NCBI RefSeq assembly: GCF_023051175.1
Contig: NZ_JALKII010000003.1
Span: 124,001-188,000 of the forward strand
Origin: Alcanivorax quisquiliarum
GTDB taxonomy: Bacteria > Pseudomonadota > Gammaproteobacteria > Pseudomonadales > Alcanivoracaceae
DNA length: 64,000 nucleotides
Reading direction: 5' to 3'
Shown here: piece by piece, positions 55,479 to 64,000 of the stretch
How positions within the stretch are numbered: the stretch's first letter is position 1
Layout of the letters: each line of letters opens with the position of its first letter
Translations under genes and position numbers: made by a program
Notes under the pieces: model-generated
Database searches by the model: none
The model's input: only the letters and a program-made list of their open reading frames with translations
Told to the model about the DNA's origin: nothing

Positions 55479-55484
55479 GCTTTG

Positions 55485-55498
55485 TTGATCTGGATCAA
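55485..55498. promoter_or_regulatory. FNR/Anr-type binding site
   Basis: TTGATCTGGATCAA, identical to the box before ompW, centred 99 nt before the PF10118 start codon and overlapping the last bases of folK. Confidence 0.55.
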
Positions 55499-56013
55499 CG
55501 ATCCCCGCCCGCCGGCCAGCGAAACGGCACCTGCCACAGGCCTTGCGCGGAGAAATCCGTTCGGCTCAGCAGCTCTCGATAGGTTTCGCCGAGCACCGGA
55601 TGGCGCTCCTGGGGCACCAGATCCGCCAGCGGCTGCAACACGAACGCATGCTTGAGGATCTCGTCGCGGGGCAGCACCATGCCATCCACCTCGCCGGTCA
55701 GTTCACCGTAGGTCAGGATGTCGATATCCAGCGTGCGGCTGGCGTATTTCTTGTCACCACGCACACGGCCGTGCTCGGCCTCGATATCGTGCAACAGATC
55801 CGCCAGCACACCCGGCGGCAATGCGGTTTCGATGCGCGCCACCAGATTCAGAAATGGCGCGCCATCAAAACCCACCGCAACACTTTCGTACACCGGGCTG
55901 AGCTGCACTTGCCCGAACTGATCCGCCAGCCGATCCAGGCCAGAGCGGATGTTGTGCTCCCGATCGATATTGGAACCCAGGCTCAGGAACACCGGGGTGG
56001 CCGTTGCCCCCAT
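55495..56013 (-). CDS. folK: 2-amino-4-hydroxy-6-hydroxymethyldihydropteridine pyrophosphokinase
   Basis: 172 residues. It transfers pyrophosphate from ATP to hydroxymethyl-dihydropterin in folate synthesis. Motifs: VFLSLGSNIDREHNIRSGL, SPVYESVAVGF, PFLNLVARIETALPP, EAEHGRVRGDKKYASRTLDIDIL (ATP and Mg sites, the DID residues) and LPRDEILKHAFVLQPLADLVP. The start overlaps the folB stop by one base. Its last codons overlap the FNR-type box of the next operon. Confidence 0.96.
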   Translation of the reverse strand: MGATATPVFLSLGSNIDREHNIRSGLDRLADQFGQVQLSPVYESVAVGFDGAPFLNLVARIETALPPGVLADLLHDIEAEHGRVRGDKKYASRTLDIDILTYGELTGEVDGMVLPRDEILKHAFVLQPLADLVPQERHPVLGETYRELLSRTDFSAQGLWQVPFRWPAGGDR

Positions 56014-56369
56014 CAGGAACGCTCGCCCCGTTCGATGATCACGCCCACATCCCGCGAGCCGCGCAGTGCACCAGGCTTGGACAGCTGCAAGCGCACCCAG
56101 CGCACGCCGAACTCTTCCAGCACGATAGCGGCCGCTTTTTCCGCCAGCGTCTCCACCAGCTGAAATTCCGACGCCTGAATGAAGGCAATCAGGCGCTTGC
56201 CCACGGCCTTGTAGTTGAGCGTATCGTCGATGCTGTCTGTCGCTGCGGCGCGACGAATGTCGGTGGCCATCTCCAGATCAAGGCTGACGGTCTGCCGAAT
56301 GCGCCGCTCCCAATCGAAGATACCGATAACGGTATCCACTTTCAGGTCGCGGATATAGACGATATCCAT
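56013..56369 (-). CDS. folB: dihydroneopterin aldolase
   Basis: 118 residues from ATG 56369 (AGGGA upstream). Tunnelling fold. It converts dihydroneopterin to hydroxymethyl-dihydropterin, FolK's substrate. Segments DIVYIRDLKVDTVIGIFDWERRIRQTVSLDLEM, DTLNYKAVGKRLIAFIQASEFQLVETLAEKAAAIVLEEF (catalytic Glu, Tyr and Lys areas) and LSKPGALRGSRDVGVIIER match the family; the Lys in LSKP is the usual catalytic one. Divergent from plsY. Confidence 0.96.
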   Translation of the reverse strand: MDIVYIRDLKVDTVIGIFDWERRIRQTVSLDLEMATDIRRAAATDSIDDTLNYKAVGKRLIAFIQASEFQLVETLAEKAAAIVLEEFGVRWVRLQLSKPGALRGSRDVGVIIERGERS

Positions 56370-56444
56370 TTTCAATCCCTATGCGATCATGCGAACCTTG
56401 CACGCCAGACCAGCCTGGCGATACGGAACGGAGGATTATAGCCG

Positions 56445-57062
56445 GTGGACCTCATCACATTACAGGATGCGCGTTGGCTGATTCCGCCGCTATGCCTCGC
56501 CGCCTACTTGCTCGGCTCCATCTCCAGCGCCATTTTGATCTGCCGCCTGTTCGGTTATCCCGACCCGCGCACCCAGGGCTCCAGTAACCCCGGCGCCACC
56601 AATGTCATGCGCATTGCCGGCAAACCGGCAGCCGCGCTCACGCTGGCCGGCGATGTGCTCAAGGGCGTGGTGCCCGTGCTGATCGCCTGGCAGCTGGGGC
56701 TCTCCGCCACGGCAACTGCGCTGATCGGTTGCTTCGCTTTTCTCGGCCACCTGCTGCCGGTGTTTTTTCAGTTTCGCGGTGGCAAGGGTGTTGCCACGGC
56801 ATTCGGGCTGCTATTTGCCCTTTATTGGCCGATCGGCATCATGACAGGGATTACCTGGCTGGTGGTGTTCGGTATCGGGCGAATTTCCTCGCTGGCCTCG
56901 ATCATCGCCTTCCTGGTGATGCCGGTCACCGTGTGGTACTGGCTGCCCGGCGCGTTCTGGCCAATGCTGCTGCTGACGCTGGTGCTGCTGGCACGGCATC
57001 ACAGCAATATCCGCAAGCTGATAAAGGGAGAGGAGCTGGGCTTTCGCAAATCGCGACGCTGA
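56445..57062 (+). CDS. plsY: glycerol-3-phosphate acyltransferase PlsY
   Basis: 205 residues from GTG 56445 (GGAGGA upstream). About five membrane helices with the three conserved loops: GSISSAILICRLFGYPDPRTQGSSNPGATNVMRIAGK, the acyl-phosphate/glycerol-phosphate motif FFQFRGGKGVATAFG, and LLARHHSNIRKLIKGEE. It acylates glycerol 3-phosphate from acyl phosphate at the inner membrane. Divergent from folB, convergent to tsaD with only 2 nt between stop codons. Confidence 0.97.
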   Translation: MDLITLQDARWLIPPLCLAAYLLGSISSAILICRLFGYPDPRTQGSSNPGATNVMRIAGKPAAALTLAGDVLKGVVPVLIAWQLGLSATATALIGCFAFLGHLLPVFFQFRGGKGVATAFGLLFALYWPIGIMTGITWLVVFGIGRISSLASIIAFLVMPVTVWYWLPGAFWPMLLLTLVLLARHHSNIRKLIKGEELGFRKSRR

Positions 57063-57064
57063 GC

Positions 57065-58108
57065 TCAGACGGGCGCAAGCTCAGTGAGCGGCCAGCGCGC
57101 CCTCACCGCGATTTCCAACCCCTGCTGGTGCTCTCCGGCAGCCAGCCGCAGGGCACCGGCAAAGGCGATCATGGCGCCATTATCCGTGCACAGTTCCTGG
57201 CGCGGGTAACACACCTGCACCGGCTGCTGCTTGCGGGTTGCCTGCCCCAGCGCCTCGGTGAGCCGAGCGCGCAAGCGGCGGTTGGCACTGACCCCGCCCG
57301 CCATCACCAGTGTCCGATGGCCTGTCTGCTGCATTGCCCGCCGGCACTTGATCACCAGCGTTTCCACCACCGCCTCTTCGAAGGCACGGGCGATATCGGC
57401 CCGATCCTGCTCGCTCAGCCCGTCCCGCCCACCACATTCGGCGATGGTATTGAGGCAGTAGGTTTTCAGGCCGGAGAAACTGAAATCCAGCCCCGGCCGA
57501 TCCGTCATCGGGCGCGGAAAGGTAAACCGCTGCGGATCGCCCTGTTCGGCCAACGCGCTGATCCGGGGGCCACCGGGATAACCCAGCCCCATCATTTTCG
57601 CCGCCTTGTCGAAGGCTTCGCCGGCAGCATCATCCAGTGATTCACCCAGAATGCGGTAATCACCCAGCGCCTGCGCCTCCAGCAGCAACGTGTGCCCGCC
57701 GCTGACCAGCAGCGCCACAAATGGAAACGCCGGTGGCTCGTCTTCCAGTAACGGCGCCAACAAGTGCCCTTCCATATGATGCACCGCCAGCGCCGGTATG
57801 CCCCAGCCGAACGCCAGCGCACGCGCCGCTGACGCCCCGACCAGCAATGCTCCCGCCAGCCCCGGCCCAGCGGTGTAGGCAATGCCATCAATCTCCGCCA
57901 CCGTGCAACCGGCCTCATCCAGCACCTGCTGCACCAGCGGCAGCAGCCGCTGCACATGATCACGGCTGGCCAGCTCCGGCACTACACCGCCATGCCTGGC
58001 GTGCATCGCCACCTGGCTATACAGTGCATCGGCCAGCAGGCCGCGCTCGGTGTCGTACAGGGCGACACCCGTTTCATCACAGCTCGTTTCAATACCCAAT
58101 ACGCGCAT
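57065..58108 (-). CDS. tsaD: tRNA N6-threonylcarbamoyladenosine transferase TsaD
   Basis: 347 residues from ATG 58108 (GGAGG upstream). ASKHA-fold protein: [17 protein letters not shown] at the N-terminus, the metal motif [25 protein letters not shown], and the C-terminal [12 protein letters not shown]. With TsaB, TsaC and TsaE it forms t6A37 on ANN-decoding tRNAs. Divergent from rpsU, the conserved arrangement of gammaproteobacteria. Confidence 0.97.
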   Translation of the reverse strand: MRVLGIETSCDETGVALYDTERGLLADALYSQVAMHARHGGVVPELASRDHVQRLLPLVQQVLDEAGCTVAEIDGIAYTAGPGLAGALLVGASAARALAFGWGIPALAVHHMEGHLLAPLLEDEPPAFPFVALLVSGGHTLLLEAQALGDYRILGESLDDAAGEAFDKAAKMMGLGYPGGPRISALAEQGDPQRFTFPRPMTDRPGLDFSFSGLKTYCLNTIAECGGRDGLSEQDRADIARAFEEAVVETLVIKCRRAMQQTGHRTLVMAGGVSANRRLRARLTEALGQATRKQQPVQVCYPRQELCTDNGAMIAFAGALRLAAGEHQQGLEIAVRARWPLTELAPV

Positions 58109-58193
58109 CAGAGCCTCCGGTTGGGAGCGGATGATAGACCCCGGCCCCCGGCTGAGCCAGTACCCGGGCCGATATCCGGGCTCACGCCCAGCT

Positions 58194-58221
58194 TTGCAAA
58201 TGGCCGTGGCTCCGGTAGAAT
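58194..58221 (+). promoter_or_regulatory. candidate promoter of rpsU operon
   Basis: TTTGCA (58194) and TAGAAT (58216) with a 16-nt spacer, about 100 nt before rpsU, in the tsaD-rpsU divergent region. Confidence 0.45.
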
Positions 58222-58322
58222 GCCGCGCTCTCCGTGTCCGCCGTGTCTGCACGGACAACAGACCCGCGTCCGGGGCGCGCCCCACGGGGGCCGGCCCGAA
58301 CAACTTATTGAAGGTAGATTGC

Positions 58323-58538
58323 ATGCCGCAAGTACGTGTAAAAGAAGGTGAACCGTTTGACGTGGCGCTGCGTCGTTTCAAGCGCTCCTGCGAAAAGGCC
58401 GGTGTTCTGGCCGAAGTACGTCGCCGTGAGTACTACGAAAAGCCGACTCAAGAGCGCAAACGCAAGCGCGCCGCAGCCGTCAAGCGTCACCTGAAGAAAG
58501 TGTCGCGCGAGCAACTGCACCGCAAGCGCCTGTACTGA
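58323..58538 (+). CDS. rpsU: 30S ribosomal protein S21
   Basis: 71 residues, exact family length. [27 protein letters not shown], then [21 protein letters not shown] and the basic C-terminal tail [18 protein letters not shown]. It binds the 30S platform near the anti-Shine-Dalgarno. First gene of rpsU-yqeY-dnaG-rpoD (macromolecular synthesis operon). Confidence 0.98.
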   Translation: MPQVRVKEGEPFDVALRRFKRSCEKAGVLAEVRRREYYEKPTQERKRKRAAAVKRHLKKVSREQLHRKRLY

Positions 58539-58584
58539 TCCGAGCGGCCCGCCCGGCCCTTCGGACTTCCCCCAGGGAGCCCCG

Positions 58585-59034
58585 ATGAGCGATCTCAAGG
58601 CCCAGCTTACCAGTGCCATGAAAGAGGCCATGCGCGCCAAAGACAGCGCGCGCCTGGCGGTGATTCGCATGGCACTTGCGGCGATCAAGCAGGTCGAGAT
58701 AGACGAGCGCATCGAGGTTGATGATACGCGAGCGCTGGCGATTCTTGACAAGCAGGTCAAGCAACGCCTGGATTCCGCCCGGCAGTATCTTGACGCCGGC
58801 CGGCAAGAGCTGGCGGATATCGAGCAAGCCGAGATCGAGGTGCTCCGGGAGTTCTTGCCAGCGCCACTCTCGCAAGCCGAGATCGACACCCTGATCGAAC
58901 AGGCCATCGCCGATTCCGGCGCCGCCGGCATGCAGGATATGGGCAAAGTCATGGCGCTCCTCAAGCCAGCCATGCAAGGCCGCGCCGATATGGCTGCCGT
59001 GAGCGGCCGCCTCAAGGCCCGCCTGACCGCCTGA
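58585..59034 (+). CDS. yqeY: GatB/YqeY domain protein
   Basis: 149 residues. The YqeY helical domain resembles the tRNA-binding tail of GatB: LKAQLTSAMKEAMRAKDSARLAVIRMALAAIKQVEID, DIEQAEIEVLREFLPAPLSQAEID and MQDMGKVMALLKPAMQGRADMAAVSGRLK. Role not established, possibly tRNA-related. CAGGGAG precedes the ATG. Placed between rpsU and dnaG, as in Pseudomonas. Confidence 0.94.
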   Translation: MSDLKAQLTSAMKEAMRAKDSARLAVIRMALAAIKQVEIDERIEVDDTRALAILDKQVKQRLDSARQYLDAGRQELADIEQAEIEVLREFLPAPLSQAEIDTLIEQAIADSGAAGMQDMGKVMALLKPAMQGRADMAAVSGRLKARLTA

Positions 59035-59145
59035 CCGCCTGAACCACCCTTAGCCAGCCCGCTTGCCGCCCGGCTGGGCGCGGCGGCGCCGTGCCGCTAC
59101 ACTTTCGCCTGAACACCCGCCCGCCCCGTGGCTAGACGAGAACCC

Positions 59146-61026
59146 ATGGCACGCATACCGGACGCCTTCATACAGGATCTGTTGGCTCGCACCGATCTGG
59201 TAGAGCTGGTGGATAGCCGTGTGCCACTGAAAAAGACCGGCCGCAATTACAGCGCCTGCTGCCCGTTCCACAACGAGAAGACGCCCTCCTTCACCGTCGC
59301 CCCCGACAAGCAGTTTTATTACTGCTTCGGCTGCGGCGCCAAAGGCAACGCGGTCGGCTTCCTGATGGAATACGAGCACCTGAGCTTTCCCGAAGCGGTG
59401 AAACAACTGGCCGACAAAGCCGGCGTGGAAGTGCCACGGGAACGGCCCGAAACCGCGGAAGACCACGCCCGGCGCGATCACCTGCAAACCCTTTATGATC
59501 TGCTGGCACGCGCCGACCGGTTCTATCGCCAGCAACTCAAACAAGCGCCAGAGCGGCAGCCGGCCGTAGCCTACCTCAAGCAACGCGGCCTCAGCGGCGA
59601 AGTTGCCGCACACTTTGGCCTGGGCTTCGCGCCACCCGGATTCGATAACCTGACCAGCAACCTGTCGCTGGACAATCGCGGGCTGGAGCAAGCCCTGGAA
59701 GCCGGCCTGCTAGTGCGCCGGGAGGACACCGGCCGCACCTACGACAAGTTCCGCGACCGCATCATGTTCCCGATCCGCGACACCCGAGGGCGCACCATCG
59801 GCTTCGGCGGCCGCTTGTTAGGCGACGGCAAACCGAAGTATCTCAACTCGCCCGAAACACCGGTGTTCCACAAGGGCCGCGAACTCTACGGCCTGTGGGA
59901 GTGGCGGCAAAGCCGCGACAAATCCGAGCAGCTGTTCGTGGTCGAAGGCTACATGGATGTCATCGCCATGGCCCAGCACGGCCTGCCCAACGTAGTCGCC
60001 ACCCTGGGCACCGCGACCACCGAAGAACACACGCAAAAGCTGTTCCGACAGGTGGATGAAGTGGTGTTCTGTTTCGACGGCGATGACGCCGGCCGCCGCG
60101 CCGCCTGGCGCGCCCTGGAATCGGCCTTGCCAGTGCTGGAAGACAATAAACAGGTACGCTTTCTTTTCCTGCCGGAAGGCGACGACCCGGACAGCCTGAT
60201 CCGTCGTGAAGGGCGTGAAAGCCTGCTCGCCCGAGCGGCTGACGCACCCACCTTGTCGGCTTTTCTGTTCAGCCATCTGGCCGAGGGCCTGGATACCAAC
60301 ACCGTTGACGGCCGCGCCCGCCTGGCGCGCCTGGCACTGCCCTACATCCAGCGCACACAAGGCGATTTCTACCGCAGCCTGCTCCGCAAGGACCTGGCGG
60401 CCCGCACACGGCTGGATGAAGACGAACTCGCCCAGCTCACTCAGGCGCCTCCACCCCGCCCGGCCGCCGAGCCGCCGCCCTGGGACTCCCCACCCGCGCC
60501 GCCATCGGGACTGGATGAGCCGGCCTACGAAACACGGCCACCCGCACCACCACAACGCAAGCGCGGCTCGACCGAGCGCGGCAGCACACTGGCGCTGGCA
60601 GAACGCCTGACCTGCACCCTGCTGAACAAGCCCGGCTTGCTACAGGAATACCCGCTACCAGCGGAAATCGAAGAACTGGAACTGCCCGGCCTTGATCTGC
60701 TGCTGCAAACCGCGAGCCTGCTGCGCGACCAGCCGGATCTGCCCGCGCCCGCGCTGCTCGGCACCCTCATGGCGCTGGAGCAAGGCGACACCCTGGCACG
60801 CCTGCTGCGAGAAACCCTGCGCCCTGCCATGGACGACGCCACTGCCCAGCGCTACTGGCGCGACGCCCTGAAAACATTGGAAGTGATGCAGCTGGAACGT
60901 GCGCTGGCACGCGAACAAGCCAGCACCCGGCCCGATATCCGCCGGCTCGCCTCCTTGAGCACCGCACTCAGTGAAGCCCGCCTGAGCCTGGCAGCACCCC
61001 TTGATACCGGCAGCGCGCCCAGCTGA
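59146..61026 (+). CDS. dnaG: DNA primase
   Basis: 626 residues from ATG 59146; the in-frame GTG at 59128 is not needed. CHC2 zinc site Cys39, His42, Cys60, Cys63. TOPRIM core: LFVVEGYMDVIAMAQHG and VVFCFDGDDAGRRAAWRAL. A proline-rich linker (about residues 437-470) leads to the C-terminal DnaB-binding domain. It makes primers at the replication fork. A hairpin lies between it and rpoD. Confidence 0.98.
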   Translation: MARIPDAFIQDLLARTDLVELVDSRVPLKKTGRNYSACCPFHNEKTPSFTVAPDKQFYYCFGCGAKGNAVGFLMEYEHLSFPEAVKQLADKAGVEVPRERPETAEDHARRDHLQTLYDLLARADRFYRQQLKQAPERQPAVAYLKQRGLSGEVAAHFGLGFAPPGFDNLTSNLSLDNRGLEQALEAGLLVRREDTGRTYDKFRDRIMFPIRDTRGRTIGFGGRLLGDGKPKYLNSPETPVFHKGRELYGLWEWRQSRDKSEQLFVVEGYMDVIAMAQHGLPNVVATLGTATTEEHTQKLFRQVDEVVFCFDGDDAGRRAAWRALESALPVLEDNKQVRFLFLPEGDDPDSLIRREGRESLLARAADAPTLSAFLFSHLAEGLDTNTVDGRARLARLALPYIQRTQGDFYRSLLRKDLAARTRLDEDELAQLTQAPPPRPAAEPPPWDSPPAPPSGLDEPAYETRPPAPPQRKRGSTERGSTLALAERLTCTLLNKPGLLQEYPLPAEIEELELPGLDLLLQTASLLRDQPDLPAPALLGTLMALEQGDTLARLLRETLRPAMDDATAQRYWRDALKTLEVMQLERALAREQASTRPDIRRLASLSTALSEARLSLAAPLDTGSAPS

Positions 61027-61039
61027 CTGCCGGCCGGCC

Positions 61040-61070
61040 CCGATGCTGGCTTGCAATACGCCAGCATCGG
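61040..61070 (+). other. hairpin in the dnaG-rpoD gap
   Basis: CCGATGCTGGC / GCCAGCATCGG, an 11-bp stem with a 9-nt loop, no T-run. Possibly a processing or stability element, as such elements occur in this gap in other gammaproteobacteria. Confidence 0.5.
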
Positions 61071-61181
61071 CCCCATATCCGGACTGACGGAGCTCTGTTC
61101 AACACCGTTGCCGTCGGGCTGCTACGCGCCCTGACGAACGCACTCGGCAGCCTCCGAGTAGGAAAGGTACGGCGCATCCAG

Positions 61182-61187
61182 TATAAT
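61182..61187 (+). promoter_or_regulatory. candidate -10 element of an internal rpoD promoter
   Basis: A consensus TATAAT 42 nt before the rpoD start. No good -35 hexamer was seen. Internal rpoD promoters are common. Confidence 0.4.
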
Positions 61188-61228
61188 CCGCCGCTTGGCA
61201 AACCGCTTCATCAACCACGGGCCGCAAC

Positions 61229-63109
<1,881 letters not shown>

Positions 63110-63125
63110 CAGGGGTTGCAAAAGC

Positions 63126-63161
63126 ACGAAAGCCGCTGAATAATTCAGCGGCTTTCGTTTT
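63126..63161 (+). terminator. intrinsic terminator of rpoD
   Basis: Perfect 15-bp stem ACGAAAGCCGCTGAA (63126-63140) with its complement at 63144-63158, loop TAA, followed by TTT. Confidence 0.9.
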
Positions 63162-63214
63162 AAAGCGGCCACCTAGAGCCGCACTCAACAAGCTTCAAGT
63201 TCCTTTTTTTATCC

Positions 63215-63291
<77 letters not shown>

Positions 63292-63845
63292 TCAATCAGC
63301 ATCTCGCAAAAACAGCTTCGCTATCGCCGACGGCTTTCGCGGCATCGGCGAACGCTGCCTCCGGCTCACCGTCCATCCGAGGCGTGAACCACCCAGCGGA
63401 GTACATTCGTACTCCTTAAAATGAAAAAAAGCGTATGAAATTCTGCTTTCGACTATTGCCTTTCATGATTGCCCGGCTATGATGTCATTTAGATATCACG
63501 CAAAGAAGGGTATCTGGAAAAGCAAGAAAGCAAGTTTGAAAACGGGAACGCTCTCGGAAGGTGGGATAAACAAACAAAGCCAGAATATACACGCGGGTAA
63601 CAACAAGCGACTCTGGTCACAATATTATAATGCACCGCCGTACAACATTTGTGAGCGCTTTCACTAAGTGACACGAAACAACATTTTTTACGGATTAATT
63701 TTCAGATTAACGGTATCTTGGCTAAAACATACTTGTTATAACCAAGATCACGTTGAATCGATCCGCCGGGGAAAAGGGACACTGGCAGTGTGCAGCCTTA
63801 TGCCACTGCCGGGTCTGATCATCGCAACACGACTGATTGAAGAAA
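63292..63845. other. AT-richer region downstream of the tRNA
   Basis: About 550 bases. GC drops clearly from about 63400 to 63850 relative to the rest of the window. No supported gene; a 62-codon frame at 63479-63667 lacks a ribosome site or family character. Likely the regulatory region of the H-NS-type gene and possibly the edge of an inserted segment. Confidence 0.5.
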
Positions 63846-64000
63846 TATGGTTATCGTTCTGGATCGCCTCACCATCAAGCAATTACAGGAAGTAGTCGCT
63901 GACGCCGAGGTATTGCTGCGCAAACGCCGTGAGCAGCAAGCTCTGGCCGAGCAAGAAGCTCTCAATCCTGCGCCGGCGCTCACTCCGCACCGCGCACCCT
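63846..64000 (+). CDS. H-NS family nucleoid-associated protein (partial, N-terminus)
   Basis: The first 51 residues are seen before the window ends: LTIKQLQEVVADAEVLLRKRR and a Gln/Glu/Ala-rich helix (EQQALAEQEALNPAPALTPH). The opening LTIKQLQ...AEALLxKRREQ pattern is that of the short H-NS/HvrA-type oligomerisation helix. The C-terminal AT-hook-like domain is outside the window. The AT-rich upstream DNA fits an autoregulated silencer. Confidence 0.65.

Noticed and set aside
63479-63667. 62-codon frame after the tRNA
   Set aside because: No ribosome site, no recognisable domain; AT-rich DNA gives such frames easily.

Overview
The window reads as a GC-rich gammaproteobacterial chromosome from the Pseudomonas/Alcanivorax neighbourhood. 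The genus cannot be fixed from sequence alone. The order rpoD, dnaG, yqeY, rpsU, tsaD, plsY, folB, folK, cca, spoVR, yeaH, prkA, apaH, apaG, rsmA, pdxA, surA, lptD, amgK, murU, rpe, trpE, trpGDC follows, from memory, the order of the corresponding Pseudomonas aeruginosa region (around PA0576-PA0651). Accessory genes are slotted between the conserved blocks. No insertion sequence, phage gene or CRISPR array was seen.

Layout. 1-5.4 kb holds small metabolic and regulatory genes: a partial alpha/beta hydrolase divergent from a TetR regulator, a DUF3565 protein, a class II aldolase with a LysR regulator, YceI and a secreted PepSY-like protein. 5.7-15.2 kb is the tryptophan locus, split: trpC, trpD and trpG lie together and trpE lies 5.5 kb away. 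The gap carries a 4-cresol dehydrogenase operon (pchC-pchX-pchF) and a convergent aryl-alcohol dehydrogenase. 15.6-22.9 kb holds OmpW with a consensus FNR/Anr box, an RND efflux operon with a divergent TetR regulator and a repeated operator, and an FMN-binding protein. 23-32.6 kb holds periplasmic SodC, an old yellow enzyme, an unusual cytochrome c oxidase operon (subunit II with a fused cytochrome c, fused subunit I/III, a small membrane protein, CtaG), two small membrane proteins and a membrane-GAF sensor. 32.9-36 kb is gamma-carbonic anhydrase-like protein, rpe, murU and amgK (peptidoglycan recycling).

36-43.4 kb is the envelope/vitamin/rRNA-methylation operon lptD-surA-pdxA-rsmA-apaG-apaH. 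43.6-48.4 kb is the stress operon prkA-yeaH-spoVR. At 48.5-49.6 kb a DMT-family transporter is preceded by what looks like a complete transcription attenuator: a 36-codon leader ORF, four alternately pairing segments and an intrinsic terminator. I consider this the most interesting undescribed signal here. 49.7-51.6 kb holds cca and a pteridine-reductase-like SDR. 52-55.4 kb holds an orphan lipoprotein and a two-gene operon (diiron-like PF10118 protein plus Baeyer-Villiger-type monooxygenase). That operon's upstream region has an FNR-type box identical to the one before ompW and a 20-bp dyad.

55.5-63.1 kb is housekeeping: folK, folB, plsY, tsaD and the macromolecular synthesis cluster rpsU-yqeY-dnaG-rpoD. 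It is followed by a CAU tRNA with tRNA-Ile2 identity features. Past the tRNA the sequence becomes AT-richer and leads into a partial H-NS-family gene, which suggests the edge of an accessory region.
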